Shown: positions 43,806 to 54,265, numbered from the stretch's first letter. The stretch is 64,000 nucleotides of DNA from Cryobacterium sp. PH31-L1 (GCF_030063145.1 NZ_JASISM010000003.1:124001-188000); one strand, 5' to 3'. Notes: generated by a model not told the origin, from the letters alone. Numbers and translations are program-made.

Positions 43806-44996
43806 CTAGCGACCGGTCGACACCGTCACCGTGAACTTGGTGTTGCGGCCAACCTGGCGGGTCGATCCGACGATGCGGGTGAGCATCGGGCGGTAACCGA
43901 GGTGCGTGTTCCATACCGTCCACAGCTCGCCGCCCGGCGCAAGTACTCGCGCCGCGTCGTTGAACAGCTTCTCGGCGAGGCCGGCGTGCACCGACGCTCC
44001 GATGTGGAACGGCGGGTTGAGCAGGATCAGGTCGGCCGAGTCATCCGCCTGGCCGGACAGGCCGTCGGCGCGCACGACGGTGACCCGATCGGCGAGCGCG
44101 TTGGCGTCGACGGTTGCGCGAGCGGATGCGACGGCCACGGCCGACTGATCCGTCGCGAGCACCCGCAGCAGGGGTCGCTGAACGGCGAGGGCTGCGGCAA
44201 GCACTCCGGTACCGCAGCCGAGGTCGATGGCACGTTCGGCGTCGGGCTTCATGCGGTCGAGCACCTCGAGCAGCGCCCGGGTGCCGATGTCGATGCTGGT
44301 TCCGGCAAAAACGCCGCCGTGGCCGCGTACGGTCAGGTCGAAGTCGTCGTGCTTTTCGGTGTGTGGCCAGTCGGTGGTTGACGTTGCCATGGGCGACGAT
44401 GCGATCAGCACGCGCGACTTCTGGCGGGCCGGGCGCACGTTCAGGGCGCCGAAATGGCGGCGCAGCACCTCGTTCATGCTCACGGTCATGTGCTTGATGC
44501 GGCCACCGGCGAAAACGATCACGTCGGGCGCCGCGTACTTCGCGATGGCGCCAGCGATTTCGTCGAGCGCGTCGAGACTTTTCGGCAGCTGCAGCAGCAC
44601 GACGTGGGCGTCCTTCAGGAGCTCGACATCGAGCGGAAGGGAGCGGTAGGCGTCCGTCAGGTTGACGCCGGAGGCGTTGCTGTCGAGCGCGTATTCGCCC
44701 GAGAGGGCATCCTGGTAGACCCGGATACCGCGGGCGCCGTGCAGGGCTGCGGCACCGAGGGTGAGGGCGCCGTAGCGATCCTCGAGTACCACGACTCCGC
44801 CGGAACGGTAGGCGGCGAGCGCGCCGGCGGCCTCATCGAGGATCAGCCGGTCGCTGGCATCGACGGCGAACAGGTTCTCGGCCTCGATATCAGGGCGACG
44901 GCGCAGTCGATCGAAGTCGAATTCGTTCACGATGTTTTTCGAATACGTGTTGGTGTTCCGCGTCGCGGACTGGTCGTGCGTGCCCGATTCGGACAT
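43806..44996 (-). CDS. Class I SAM-dependent methyltransferase (RsmC/RlmG-like)
   Basis: A 396-residue protein with two related halves, as in RsmC and RlmG: an N-terminal degenerate methyltransferase domain and a C-terminal active one with AIDLGCGTGVLAAAL (SAM loop) and LLNPPFHIG (the NPPF motif of N2-guanine methyltransferases). It probably methylates a guanine of rRNA (m2G). The ATG at 44996 follows AGGGGGA; the frame is open upstream but unrelated. It follows hspR on the same strand with a 64-base gap. Confidence 0.83.
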   Translation of the reverse strand: MSESGTHDQSATRNTNTYSKNIVNEFDFDRLRRRPDIEAENLFAVDASDRLILDEAAGALAAYRSGGVVVLEDRYGALTLGAAALHGARGIRVYQDALSGEYALDSNASGVNLTDAYRSLPLDVELLKDAHVVLLQLPKSLDALDEIAGAIAKYAAPDVIVFAGGRIKHMTVSMNEVLRRHFGALNVRPARQKSRVLIASSPMATSTTDWPHTEKHDDFDLTVRGHGGVFAGTSIDIGTRALLEVLDRMKPDAERAIDLGCGTGVLAAALAVQRPLLRVLATDQSAVAVASARATVDANALADRVTVVRADGLSGQADDSADLILLNPPFHIGASVHAGLAEKLFNDAARVLAPGGELWTVWNTHLGYRPMLTRIVGSTRQVGRNTKFTVTVSTGR

Positions 44997-45060
44997 GGTT
45001 CCCCCTGAAAGTGGTGCTGGTGCAACCAGTTCGTGCTGTGAAACAAAAACGTGGAGCTGA

Positions 45061-45474
45061 CTATGGTCTGGGCTGCCGCCAGATGACAATCTGGTTGCTG
45101 CGCCTGGTGCGAGTGCCCGCCTTCATTGAAATGACGTCGCCGGCCGAGCCAGCCGCGAAAACGCGGCGGCCCGGACGGTTCAGTAGTTCATCGGCGAGCG
45201 TCGATTCCAACTCGCGCACACGGTTTTCGAGACCGCGCACGTGATCCTCGAGTTCGAGGATACGACGGATGCCTTCCAAACTCACGCCCTCAGAGCCGAG
45301 TTCCGCAATTTCACGGAGCTTTGCCACGTCGCGCATGGAGTACCGGCGGCTCTTGCCGGGGGTGCGTTCCGGGCTGACGAGTCCCAGGCGATCGTATTGG
45401 CGCAGGGTTTGCGGGTGCATTCCCGCAAGCTCAGCGGCCGTGGAAATCACGAAAACCCGGGTGGTCTCGTCCAT
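45061..45474 (-). CDS. hspR: Heat-shock repressor HspR (MerR family)
   Basis: A 137-residue repressor. The MerR-type helix-turn-helix spans residues 8-75 (TAAELAGMHPQTLRQYDRLG, then PGKSRRYSMRDV), followed by a coiled-coil segment of heptads. It is the fourth gene of the dnaK operon and closes the feedback loop: HspR with DnaK as corepressor binds HAIR boxes in front of dnaK and clpB. The start is 2 bases after the dnaJ stop. Confidence 0.94.
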   Translation of the reverse strand: MDETTRVFVISTAAELAGMHPQTLRQYDRLGLVSPERTPGKSRRYSMRDVAKLREIAELGSEGVSLEGIRRILELEDHVRGLENRVRELESTLADELLNRPGRRVFAAGSAGDVISMKAGTRTRRSNQIVIWRQPRP

Positions 45475-45476
45475 GA

Positions 45477-46478
45477 TCAGCCCTTCGCCCGCGCGATCAA
45501 TTCATCGCGCGGGTTTTCCTTGGGCAGCGCCTCGGCGAACGCGGCGAGTTTCTCTTCCGCATCCTTCGAGAGGTGCGACGGTACCGCGACCTGCACGACG
45601 GCGAGCAGATCGCCGGTGCCCTTGGCCGTGGTGACGCCGCGGCCCTTGACCCGCAGCACGCGGCCACCGGGAGTGCCCGGAGCTACGCGCAGTTTGACCG
45701 GGCTTCCGCCTAGGGTGGGCACCTCGATCGTCGCGCCGAGGCTGGCCTCGACGAAAGTCACCGGCACGGTCACGCGCAGGTTGAGGCCGTCACGTTCGAA
45801 CACCGGATGCTTGCGCACGGTGATCGTGAGCACGATATCGCCGGTCTCTCCGCCGTCCGGGCTGGGCTGACCCTTGCCGCGCAGGCGAATCTTCTGCCCG
45901 TCGGCGACACCGGCCGGAACCTTGACCTTGATCGGTCGACCATCCTGCGTCTGCAGGCTGATCTGGTCGCCTTGGGTGGCCGTGATGAAGTCGATGGTCG
46001 TCGAAGCGATCACGTCTCGGCCGCGGGTGGGCGCGCCCGACCCACGGTAGCCGCCGGTGGGGTTGCCGAAGCCGCCCCCACCGCCACCACCGCGTCCGAA
46101 CATACCCCCGAGGATGTCGTCGAAGCCGCCCTGCTCGAAGGTATAGCTCTGCTGACGGCTTCCGCCGCCGAACATGCCCCCGAAGGCGTCCTCGAACCCG
46201 CCGCTCTGGGCCCGGCCGCCGGGCGCGGCGAACCGCGCCCCGCTGCCCATGGCCCGCACGGCGTCATATTCCTTGCGCTGCGCGGGGTCGTTCAATACCG
46301 AGTGCGCCTCGCTGAGCTCCTTGAACTTCGCCTCAGCGGCGGGGTTCCCCGGGTTGGAATCCGGGTGGTATTTGCGAGCCAGCTTGCGGTACGCCTTCTT
46401 CAACTCGGCCGGCGTGACATCTTTCGATACCCCGAGAACCTTGTAGAAGTCTTTGTCGAACCAGTCCTGGCTAGCCAT
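45477..46478 (-). CDS. dnaJ: DnaJ-family cochaperone without zinc finger (CbpA-like)
   Basis: A 333-residue J-domain protein. The J domain (residues about 8-75) has the HPD motif in KYHPDSNP; a Gly/Phe-rich linker with GGMFG repeats follows, then the two C-terminal beta domains. The protein contains no cysteine at all, so the four CxxCxGxG zinc repeats of classical DnaJ are missing; this is the class II (CbpA/DnaJ2) layout. It stimulates the DnaK ATPase. The start overlaps the grpE stop by 8 bases; the longer open frame upstream lies within grpE. Confidence 0.92.
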   Translation of the reverse strand: MASQDWFDKDFYKVLGVSKDVTPAELKKAYRKLARKYHPDSNPGNPAAEAKFKELSEAHSVLNDPAQRKEYDAVRAMGSGARFAAPGGRAQSGGFEDAFGGMFGGGSRQQSYTFEQGGFDDILGGMFGRGGGGGGGFGNPTGGYRGSGAPTRGRDVIASTTIDFITATQGDQISLQTQDGRPIKVKVPAGVADGQKIRLRGKGQPSPDGGETGDIVLTITVRKHPVFERDGLNLRVTVPVTFVEASLGATIEVPTLGGSPVKLRVAPGTPGGRVLRVKGRGVTTAKGTGDLLAVVQVAVPSHLSKDAEEKLAAFAEALPKENPRDELIARAKG

Positions 46479-47091
46479 CGCTCGGTACCTGAACGACGAC
46501 CTTGGCCGCGCGCAGCAGCGTGGAGCCGAGGTAGTACCCCGTCTCCGCGACGTCGCCCACGGTTTCGGTGTCGACGGCGGCACTCGGCTGCTGGAAGATC
46601 GCCTCGTGCATGTTCGGGTCGAACGGTTCGCCGACCGTACCGAATGAGGTCAGTCCGAGACGCTCAACGCTCGCCCGCAGCTTGGCCGCGATCGTGGCGA
46701 AAGCAGAGTCGGGCACGAGATCGCCGTGCTTTTCAGCACGGTAGATGTCGTCGAGTACTGGAATCAGCACCTTGACGATATCCCCGGTCACGCGCTCTTT
46801 CTCGATGGCACGGTTGGCTTCGGTGCGCCGACGGTAGTTGGCGTACTCGGCCGTGACGCGCTTGAGATCGGCGAGGTGTTCGCTCGTCGGCTCAGCAGCT
46901 TCGCGCTCCGCCGCGTCCAGGATGTCCTGAACGGTCAGTTCGTCTTCTTCGATGCCGTCGGCCGAAGCCGCCGCATCGCCGTCAGCAGCGGATGCCGCAG
47001 CGGCCGCCGTTTCTGCCGGCCCGCCAGCTGCGGCGGTGCCGTCATCGGGCACCCCCGCAGCGTCGTTGTCTGGATGTTTCTTGTCAGCCAT
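46471..47091 (-). CDS. grpE: Nucleotide exchange factor GrpE
   Basis: A 206-residue GrpE. About 65 disordered, Ala/Asp-rich residues come first, then the long dimerising helix (KRVTAEYANYRRRTEANRAI) and the C-terminal beta domain with FDPNMHEAIFQQP and VVQVPSDG at the very end. It releases ADP from DnaK. It lies 9 bases downstream of dnaK. Confidence 0.95.
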   Translation of the reverse strand: MADKKHPDNDAAGVPDDGTAAAGGPAETAAAAASAADGDAAASADGIEEDELTVQDILDAAEREAAEPTSEHLADLKRVTAEYANYRRRTEANRAIEKERVTGDIVKVLIPVLDDIYRAEKHGDLVPDSAFATIAAKLRASVERLGLTSFGTVGEPFDPNMHEAIFQQPSAAVDTETVGDVAETGYYLGSTLLRAAKVVVQVPSDG

Positions 47092-47100
47092 AGTTGCGGC

Positions 47101-48975
<1,875 letters not shown>

Positions 48976-49029
48976 GTGGGTTGTTCTCCTTCAATCATGT
49001 GCGAAACGAACTACAAAGTAATCTCAAGA

Positions 49030-49050
49030 CTTGAGCCTCGATGACTCAAG
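49030..49050 (-). promoter_or_regulatory. HAIR box 1 of the dnaK operon
   Basis: CTTGAGC-N7-ACTCAAG matches the HspR operator consensus with one change; the arms extend to AGACTTGAG/CTCAAGTCT. It lies 55 bases before the dnaK start codon. Confidence 0.9.
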
Positions 49051-49093
49051 TCTCCCAGACCGGCTTAGCCGGTGTCAATTCTGGAGGCTGAAA

Positions 49094-49114
49094 GTTGAGT
49101 GTGAGTGACTCAAC
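49094..49114. promoter_or_regulatory. HAIR box 2, shared dnaK / UMF1-transporter region
   Basis: GTTGAGT-N7-ACTCAAC is a second HspR-type dyad, with arms extending to a perfect TGAAAGTTGAGT/ACTCAACTTTCA repeat (49089-49119). A palindrome ACCGGCT-T-AGCCGGT lies between the two boxes (49059-49073). It is 80 bases from the divergent transporter start, so HspR may also touch that gene. Confidence 0.85.
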
Positions 49115-49181
49115 TTTCAACAAGCGGATGCTGCCACCTCAGCCGCGCGGCGGCCAAACCCACCTGTTTACTCCGGGGCAG

Positions 49182-49187
49182 TAGATT
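49182..49187 (+). promoter_or_regulatory. -10 box (TAGATT), leaderless start
   Basis: TAGATT ends six bases before the ATG at 49194. This also favours 49194 over the in-frame GTG at 49188. Confidence 0.5.
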
Positions 49188-49193
49188 GTGCAC

Positions 49194-50504
49194 ATGACCG
49201 AGACTGTCGCCGTAGACGCTGGTGCCGCTCCAACGCGCGGGCGGGTGGTGGCCTGGGCATTCTGGGACTGGGGGTCGGCAGCGTTCAACGCCGTAGTCAC
49301 GACCTTCGTCTTCACTGTCTACATAACAGGCTCATCATTCGGCGACGAAGACGTCATCTCGGCCCAGCTCGGCTGGGCGCTCGCCATTGCCGGCCTGGTT
49401 ATCGCGGCGCTTGCCCCGATCACCGGGCAACGCTCCGACACCTCGGGTCGCCGTAAATTCTGGCTCGGCGTCAACACCTTCATCGTCGTCGCAATGACCG
49501 CAGCCATGTTCTTCGTGCAGGCGAGCCCAAGCTACCTTCTACTGGGCCTGTTCCTGGTCGCCGCCGGCAACGTCTTCTTCGAATTCGCCGCGGTCAACTA
49601 CAACGCCATGCTCGCCCAGGTATCAACGCCGCGCACGATCGGCAAGGTGAGCGGGTTCGGCTGGGGCATGGGCTACCTCGGCGGCATCGTGCTGTTGCTC
49701 ATCGTCTACTTCGGCTTTATTCAGCCCGACGTTGGCCTGTTCGGAGTAACCGGCGACAACGGCCTGGCTGTGCGTGTGTCCATGTTGCTAGCGGCTGCCT
49801 GGTTCGGACTGTCCGCGCTCCCCGTGCTGTTGCGAGTGCCGGAGTACCGGGCGCCGCAGGCCGTACGCCGCGAAAGAGTCAGTTTCTTTCGAAGTTATAT
49901 TGTGCTCGCCCACGACATTGCCCGGTTATGGAGGACCAGCCGCCAGACGGTGTACTTCCTCATTGCGAGCGCGGTGTTCCGCGACGGCCTGGCCGGCGTC
50001 TTCACTTTTGGAGGCGTGCTCGCGGCATCCGTTTTCGGATTCTCCCCCGGCGAGGTCATCATCTTCGCCATCGCGGCGAACGTGGTGGCCGGTATTGCCA
50101 CCATGAGCGTCGGCGCGCTCGACGACCGCCTCGGTGCGAAGCCCGTGATCGTGACCGCTCTGGTCGGGCTCCTGGTGAGCGGGCTTCTGGTGTTCGTTCT
50201 GCACGACGGAGGGCAGATCGTGTTCTGGACCGCAGGGCTGGCACTGTGCTTGTTCGTCGGTCCGGCCCAGTCGGCCAGCCGCACGTTTCTCGCCCGACTC
50301 ATCCCGGTGGGCCGCGAGGGCGAGGTCTTCGGGCTCTACGCCACGACTGGTCGGGCCGTGAGCTTTCTCGCCCCGGCTGCCTTCGCGCTGGCGGTGACCA
50401 TCTTCGGCGAGACCTACTGGGGCATTCTCGGCATCATGCTCGTGCTGCTGCTCGGCCTGCTGCTGCTCATTCCCGTCTCGGCCAAACAGCAGCAGATTCG
50501 CTAA
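49194..50504 (+). CDS. MFS transporter, UMF1 (Atg22-like) family
   Basis: A 436-residue transporter with about 12 helices. The N-terminal WAFWDWGSAAFNAVVTTFVF is the signature of the UMF1/Atg22 branch, whose yeast member exports amino acids from the vacuole; bacterial substrates are unknown. A cytoplasmic loop with FFRSYIVLAHDIARLWR separates the two halves. The gene shares its upstream region with the dnaK operon. No operon partner. Confidence 0.88.
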   Translation: MTETVAVDAGAAPTRGRVVAWAFWDWGSAAFNAVVTTFVFTVYITGSSFGDEDVISAQLGWALAIAGLVIAALAPITGQRSDTSGRRKFWLGVNTFIVVAMTAAMFFVQASPSYLLLGLFLVAAGNVFFEFAAVNYNAMLAQVSTPRTIGKVSGFGWGMGYLGGIVLLLIVYFGFIQPDVGLFGVTGDNGLAVRVSMLLAAAWFGLSALPVLLRVPEYRAPQAVRRERVSFFRSYIVLAHDIARLWRTSRQTVYFLIASAVFRDGLAGVFTFGGVLAASVFGFSPGEVIIFAIAANVVAGIATMSVGALDDRLGAKPVIVTALVGLLVSGLLVFVLHDGGQIVFWTAGLALCLFVGPAQSASRTFLARLIPVGREGEVFGLYATTGRAVSFLAPAAFALAVTIFGETYWGILGIMLVLLLGLLLLIPVSAKQQQIR

Positions 50505-50561
50505 TCGGGCTGGTGGCAGCGCGGCCGTGTGACGGAAAGTCTCGGCACGCCCGTAATCGGT

Positions 50562-50606
50562 GAGCGCGCCACTTACAGCTGGCGCGCTCACGCGCAGCTG
50601 GCGCGC
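50562..50606. repeat. Perfect inverted repeat with an extra half copy
   Basis: GAGCGCGCCA (50562-50571) and TGGCGCGCTC (50580-50589) are perfectly complementary with an 8-base loop. AGCTGGCGCGC at 50577-50587 recurs at 50596-50606. It lies 58 bases after the UMF1 transporter stop. It may act as a terminator or protein-binding site; there is no T-tract. Confidence 0.5.
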
Positions 50607-50715
50607 CGAACGACGACGCTCCACTGCCTGGGCGCCAACGGTCGTTTGCCTGAGCATCCGCTGAAATGGGGATGTTCCCTCGCTTGGGGGCCAGAAGCCG
50701 GTCAGACTGAAGCGC

Positions 50716-51516
50716 ATGACACTTACCCAGCTCCAGAAGGCCGAACTTTTACTCTCGCTGCACGTGCCCGGCGACCCCCTCATCGTTACCAACGTGTGGG
50801 ATGCCATCACCGCCACGATCGTGGCCGACGCCGCCGGCGTCCAGGCCCTCGCCACCGCGAGCCACTCCATCTCGAACGTGCGCGGCCTGCCAGACGGTGA
50901 AGGCCTCTCACTCGATGAAGCCATCCGTGCCGCCACGATCATCGCCAGCGCGGTGGATCTGCCGGTCTCGGCCGACTTCGAAAAGGGCTATTCGCCGGAT
51001 GCCGCGGGCGTGACCCGCAACGTTCGTCGCCTCATCGAGGAATCCGGCATCGTCGGCATCAATATCGAAGACTCGGTCGGCGCCCCGAAGGCGCCCCAGT
51101 TCGACATCGAGACCGCTGCCGCCCGCGTGGCCGCAGCCCGCACCGGCGCCGACCAGAGCGGTATTCCGCTCGTGATCAACGCGCGCGTGGACACCCTGGC
51201 CGGTGGCGGTGACTGGGACGAGGCCGTCGCCCGCGCCAACGCCTATCTCGGTGCCGGTGCCGACGTCATCTTTTTTCTCGGTCTCACCGACGAGCAGAAG
51301 GTCTCCCGGGCGATCGAACAGGTCAAGGGCAAAATCTCCGTGATCGGCGCCCCCGGACTCGTGCCGCTGAAGCGCCTCGCCGAGCTCGGCGTCTCCCGGG
51401 TCAGCTTCGGTCCCGGCACTCTCGGTCTCACCCTGGCAGCTCTGCAGGCCGCTGCGGCGAACCTGACTGCGCTCGGCGAGTACCCCGCCGACCTCGGGTT
51501 CAAGTTCGAACTGTAG
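50716..51516 (+). CDS. Isocitrate lyase / PEP mutase family protein
   Basis: A 266-residue TIM-barrel protein. VTNVWDAITATIV, VSADFEKGY (Mg-binding region) and GINIEDSV are typical of the PEP mutase/oxaloacetate-decarboxylase-like branch. The KKCGH motif of isocitrate lyase is absent, so it is not a glyoxylate-cycle enzyme; it may cleave a 2-methylisocitrate-like or oxaloacetate-type acid. Monocistronic. No clear ribosome site precedes the ATG. Confidence 0.87.
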   Translation: MTLTQLQKAELLLSLHVPGDPLIVTNVWDAITATIVADAAGVQALATASHSISNVRGLPDGEGLSLDEAIRAATIIASAVDLPVSADFEKGYSPDAAGVTRNVRRLIEESGIVGINIEDSVGAPKAPQFDIETAAARVAAARTGADQSGIPLVINARVDTLAGGGDWDEAVARANAYLGAGADVIFFLGLTDEQKVSRAIEQVKGKISVIGAPGLVPLKRLAELGVSRVSFGPGTLGLTLAALQAAAANLTALGEYPADLGFKFEL

Positions 51517-51557
51517 TTCTCGCGAGGGCCGCCGGCATCCGCTTGCGTCGATGACGA

Positions 51558-52079
51558 CTAGCGGATGCGGGTGGCCTCGTTGTGTTCGATCAGTTGCCAG
51601 GTCGCACCCTCGTCGGCGGAGACCCAGCCCTCCCACTTGTAGCTGTCGGGGGTGATGGCAGTGAAGTTCCAGCGGATCGGGCGACCGTCAGTGCGGGTGC
51701 CCTCCTGCCGCACGCCGTGGCGATACGGGGTGGCTATGAGCTGGCAGTACTCGCCGAGAGCCGGCGCGAAATAGCTCACGCGCCAGGCCCCGGCCAGGGA
51801 ATCGTAGACGCGCACGGTGGTGGCAACGGTTTCAAACCCAGACGGATGCGTCGTGCTCGCGACCACCTCGACGTCCTGCACGGCCCGGCCGTCGAGGATG
51901 AACTCGACCATCCAGATGAAGTCGCGTTCGATCCACTCGCCGGTGGTCTCGTCGAGGCGGGTGCCTTTGGCTGCCCAAGAGCCGACCATCTGGCCGAAGC
52001 GATGCATGCGCCCGGGGTATTCCGGGGTTGGGCCGGCAGCGACGAGCGCCTCGTCGAATCGGGTGGGCATGGAGGTCAT
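51558..52079 (-). CDS. Hypothetical protein, possible lipocalin-like/DUF1579-type fold
   Basis: A 173-residue soluble protein without signal peptide. The composition (alternating hydrophobic residues, many Trp and Tyr, and short beta-like blocks such as FIWMVEFILDG, GAWRVSYFAP, YKWEGWVSADEG) suggests a beta-barrel of the lipocalin or DUF1579 kind. I do not recognise a specific family. A TAAAAT box six bases before the ATG at 52079 supports that start over the in-frame ATG at 52070. Function unknown. Confidence 0.65.
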   Translation of the reverse strand: MTSMPTRFDEALVAAGPTPEYPGRMHRFGQMVGSWAAKGTRLDETTGEWIERDFIWMVEFILDGRAVQDVEVVASTTHPSGFETVATTVRVYDSLAGAWRVSYFAPALGEYCQLIATPYRHGVRQEGTRTDGRPIRWNFTAITPDSYKWEGWVSADEGATWQLIEHNEATRIR

Positions 52080-52085
52080 ACCCAG

Positions 52086-52091
52086 ATTTTA
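52086..52091 (-). promoter_or_regulatory. -10 box (TAAAAT), leaderless start
   Basis: TAAAAT on the minus strand ends six bases before the ATG at 52079. Confidence 0.5.
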
Positions 52092-52134
52092 CCCGACGCG
52101 AGGTTACCTGCAGATTACCCGCAGGCATCCGCTT

Positions 52135-52734
52135 TCAGTCGCTCGCGGCGATCGGCTCGCTGATGGTGGTGCGGTGAAAGTTTTGGAATGATCTCGACGC
52201 CGTCGGGCCACGCTGCCCCTGGTAGCGGGAGCCGTATTCGCTTGAGCCGTATGGCTTCTCCGCCGGGGAGCTGAGCTGAAAGAAGCACAGCTGGCCGATC
52301 TTCATTCCGGGCCAGAGTTTGATCGGCAGGGTCGCGACGTTGCTGAGCTCGAGCGTGACGTGGCCAGAGAAGCCGGGGTCGATGAAGCCGGCCGTGGAGT
52401 GGGTGAGCAGACCGAGGCGGCCGAGCGAACTCTTGCCCTCGAGGCGTGCTGCAACGTTGTCGGGCAGGGTTACCTGCTCGTATGTGGCGCCGAGCACAAA
52501 CTCGCCCGGGTGTAAAATAAACGGCTCGTCGGGCTTGGTCTCGATGAGGTGGGTTAGCTCTGGCTGGTCTTCGGCCGGATCGATGTAGGCGTACTTGTGG
52601 TTGTCGAACAGCCGAAACAGGCGGTCGAGGCGCACATCGATGCTCGATGGTTGGATCATCGCCGGGTCGAGCGGCTCCAAACCGATTCGTCCAGCATTGA
52701 GTTCGGCCTTAATATCGCGATCGGAGAGCAGCAC
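52135..52734 (-). CDS. dcd: dCTP deaminase (probably dUMP-forming, bifunctional)
   Basis: A 199-residue enzyme. LLSDRDI at the start, [35 protein letters not shown] and the catalytic glutamate in VTLELSN are all present, and the C-terminus has KYGSS-like [17 protein letters not shown]. It is close to the mycobacterial enzyme that turns dCTP straight into dUMP, so it probably has both deaminase and dUTPase activity in thymidylate supply. It starts with GTG six bases after a TAGGCT box. Confidence 0.95.
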   Translation of the reverse strand: MLLSDRDIKAELNAGRIGLEPLDPAMIQPSSIDVRLDRLFRLFDNHKYAYIDPAEDQPELTHLIETKPDEPFILHPGEFVLGATYEQVTLPDNVAARLEGKSSLGRLGLLTHSTAGFIDPGFSGHVTLELSNVATLPIKLWPGMKIGQLCFFQLSSPAEKPYGSSEYGSRYQGQRGPTASRSFQNFHRTTISEPIAASD

Positions 52735-52740
52735 GGTGCC

Positions 52741-52746
52741 AGCCTA
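52741..52746 (-). promoter_or_regulatory. -10 box (TAGGCT), leaderless dcd
   Basis: TAGGCT on the minus strand ends six bases before the GTG at 52734. Confidence 0.5.
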
Positions 52747-52805
52747 GCGGCGCGGGGTTGATATGCTGGCACGGTTCCGATTGTTGTTCATCCACGGTCG
52801 GGCAC

Positions 52806-52876
52806 GCGGATGTAGTTCAATGGTAGAACTTCAGCTTCCCAAGCTGATAGCGCGGGTTCGATTCCCGTCATCCGCT
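52806..52876 (+). tRNA. tRNA-Gly (anticodon CCC)
   Basis: A 71-base cloverleaf. The acceptor GCGGATG pairs with CATCCGC, the D arm is GTTC-loop-GAAC, the anticodon stem TCAGC/GCTGA encloses TTCCCAA (anticodon CCC), and the T arm is CGGG-TTCGATT-CCCG. The discriminator is T, as expected for glycine. CCA is not encoded. It reads GGG codons. No integrase is nearby. Confidence 0.97.
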
Positions 52877-52953
52877 CCCGGCAAACCCCGTCGCGTTCTC
52901 ACTGGACAACTTCGTGCAGTGTGGCCCGGCGCACCCCCCACAACGGTGTGTCG

Positions 52954-53574
52954 TCAGCTCATGACGCCGGTCTCCGGCATCGGCCCCTTCCACGCGTAGC
53001 GCAGCAGAACGGCGCCCTTCGTCGAAGCCGGCTCGGCGGCGAGCAACTCAAGATTCGCGGGCGGACCGTCGGCGGTGAACAGGCGCTTGCCGGCGCCGAG
53101 CACGATCGGGTACACCCACAGGTTCAGCTGGTCGAACAGGCCTTGGGTCACGAGCGTGCGGGCGAAGTCGATGCTGCCGATCACGTGGATCTCCTTGTGC
53201 CGGTCGCGGAGCGCCGTCAGCTCGGACGCGAGGTCACCGCTGATCAGGTGCGAGTCGCGCCATTCGAGACGGGGCGTACCGCGCGACACGACGTACTTGG
53301 GGATCGCGTCGAACGTGCGCGCATCACTCGACGACGGCCCGTCAAGCTGATGCGGCCAGTACGAGGCGAAGATGTCGTACGTGCGCCGTCCCAGCAGCAA
53401 AGCGTCCATGGCCTCAATCCCCGCGCCGATCTGGGCGCCGTCGGTGTCGTCGATCAGGGGTGCCTGCCAGCCGCCGAACGCGAAACCAGCGTCGGTGTCT
53501 TCGTCGGGGCCGCCAGGAGCCTGCGCGACTCCGTCCAGCGTGGTGAATAGGTCAATATGGATGCGGCCGGGCAT
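52954..53574 (-). CDS. Dihydrofolate reductase family protein (RibD C-terminal-like)
   Basis: A 206-residue protein of the RibD C-terminal/DHFR fold. It starts with IHIDLFTTLDGVAQAPGG, and has LLLGRRTYDIFASYWP and HVIGSIDFARTLVTQGL, typical of the many actinobacterial YyaP/YwjB-like proteins. It probably uses NADPH, but no substrate is known. AAAGGAG precedes the ATG at 53574. Confidence 0.88.
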   Translation of the reverse strand: MPGRIHIDLFTTLDGVAQAPGGPDEDTDAGFAFGGWQAPLIDDTDGAQIGAGIEAMDALLLGRRTYDIFASYWPHQLDGPSSSDARTFDAIPKYVVSRGTPRLEWRDSHLISGDLASELTALRDRHKEIHVIGSIDFARTLVTQGLFDQLNLWVYPIVLGAGKRLFTADGPPANLELLAAEPASTKGAVLLRYAWKGPMPETGVMS

Positions 53575-53743
53575 GACGGACTCCTTTCAACGGAAGGTGC
53601 CGACATGGTGGCCGGTTACGATCGCGGTGTCAAGGAGCCAGAGCAAGCCAGGTCACTGTGGGCGCGCCCGATGTGGGTGGCCGCTACGGTGACCGTCGCA
53701 GTGCGCGCCCAGATCGGGCGCCCGCACCCGGTCGACGTTCCCG

Positions 53744-54265
53744 CTAGGCGGCACCCACGTCGTGGCGGTGGTGCACGATGTCGTGCAAAAAGTAGGCCCC
53801 GAGGGTCTCCACGGTGAACGACGGACCGTCGCTGCGGCGGGCGGTGCGCTGGCGGGCATCCGCTGGAATGGCCGCAAAGGCATCAGAAACGGATGCTGCC
53901 GCCACGGCAAGCTCACGGCCCACCGTCGCCGGTACCTGCAGGTCGTAGCGTTCGGATATCGCCGTGGCATCCTGATCCCAGTTGTCGAGCAGCGGGTCGT
54001 CTTCCTCGAGTGCGCGGTTTAGACGCTCCGTGAACAGCAGACAGACATCGCGCACATGCGCCGCATATTCCACGGGCGACCAGGTGTGATCGTTGGGGCG
54101 CACCCCGGCATCCGCTCGTGCCAGCACCGCTGGCCAGACAGCGGCGTTCGCCCGGATCAGCGCAGGCAAGTCATCGAACAGAACCTCGCCCGCCCGAAAT
54201 CCACAAGCGGGGCAAGGGCGCTCGAGCACCCAGGTCCAGTCAGACGTGTCAGGCACAATAGGCAT
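53744..54265 (-). CDS. DinB-family protein
   Basis: A 173-residue four-helix-bundle protein of the DinB/YfiT superfamily. The three histidine metal ligands fit WSPVEYAAHVRDV and FLHDIVHHRHDV. An unusual N-terminal CPACGF may bind zinc. Relatives include mycothiol- and bacillithiol-dependent transferases; whether this one uses a thiol is unknown. A TAGCAT box six bases before the ATG suggests a leaderless mRNA. The 179-base gap to 53574 contains only a long inverted repeat (GCGCCCGAT at 53665, ATCGGGCGC at 53713). Confidence 0.82.
   Translation of the reverse strand: MPIVPDTSDWTWVLERPCPACGFRAGEVLFDDLPALIRANAAVWPAVLARADAGVRPNDHTWSPVEYAAHVRDVCLLFTERLNRALEEDDPLLDNWDQDATAISERYDLQVPATVGRELAVAAASVSDAFAAIPADARQRTARRSDGPSFTVETLGAYFLHDIVHHRHDVGAA

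Noticed and set aside
49188-49193. GTG at 49188 as start of the UMF1 transporter
   Set aside because: The -10 box TAGATT fits the ATG at 49194 with the same six-base spacing as other genes.
52806-52876. tRNA-Gly as an integration site of a mobile element
   Set aside because: No integrase, no duplicated tRNA 3' end and ordinary housekeeping genes on both sides.
53575-53743. A small gene between the DHFR-like and DinB genes
   Set aside because: No frame has a family-like sequence or good ribosome site; only a long-spaced inverted repeat is seen.
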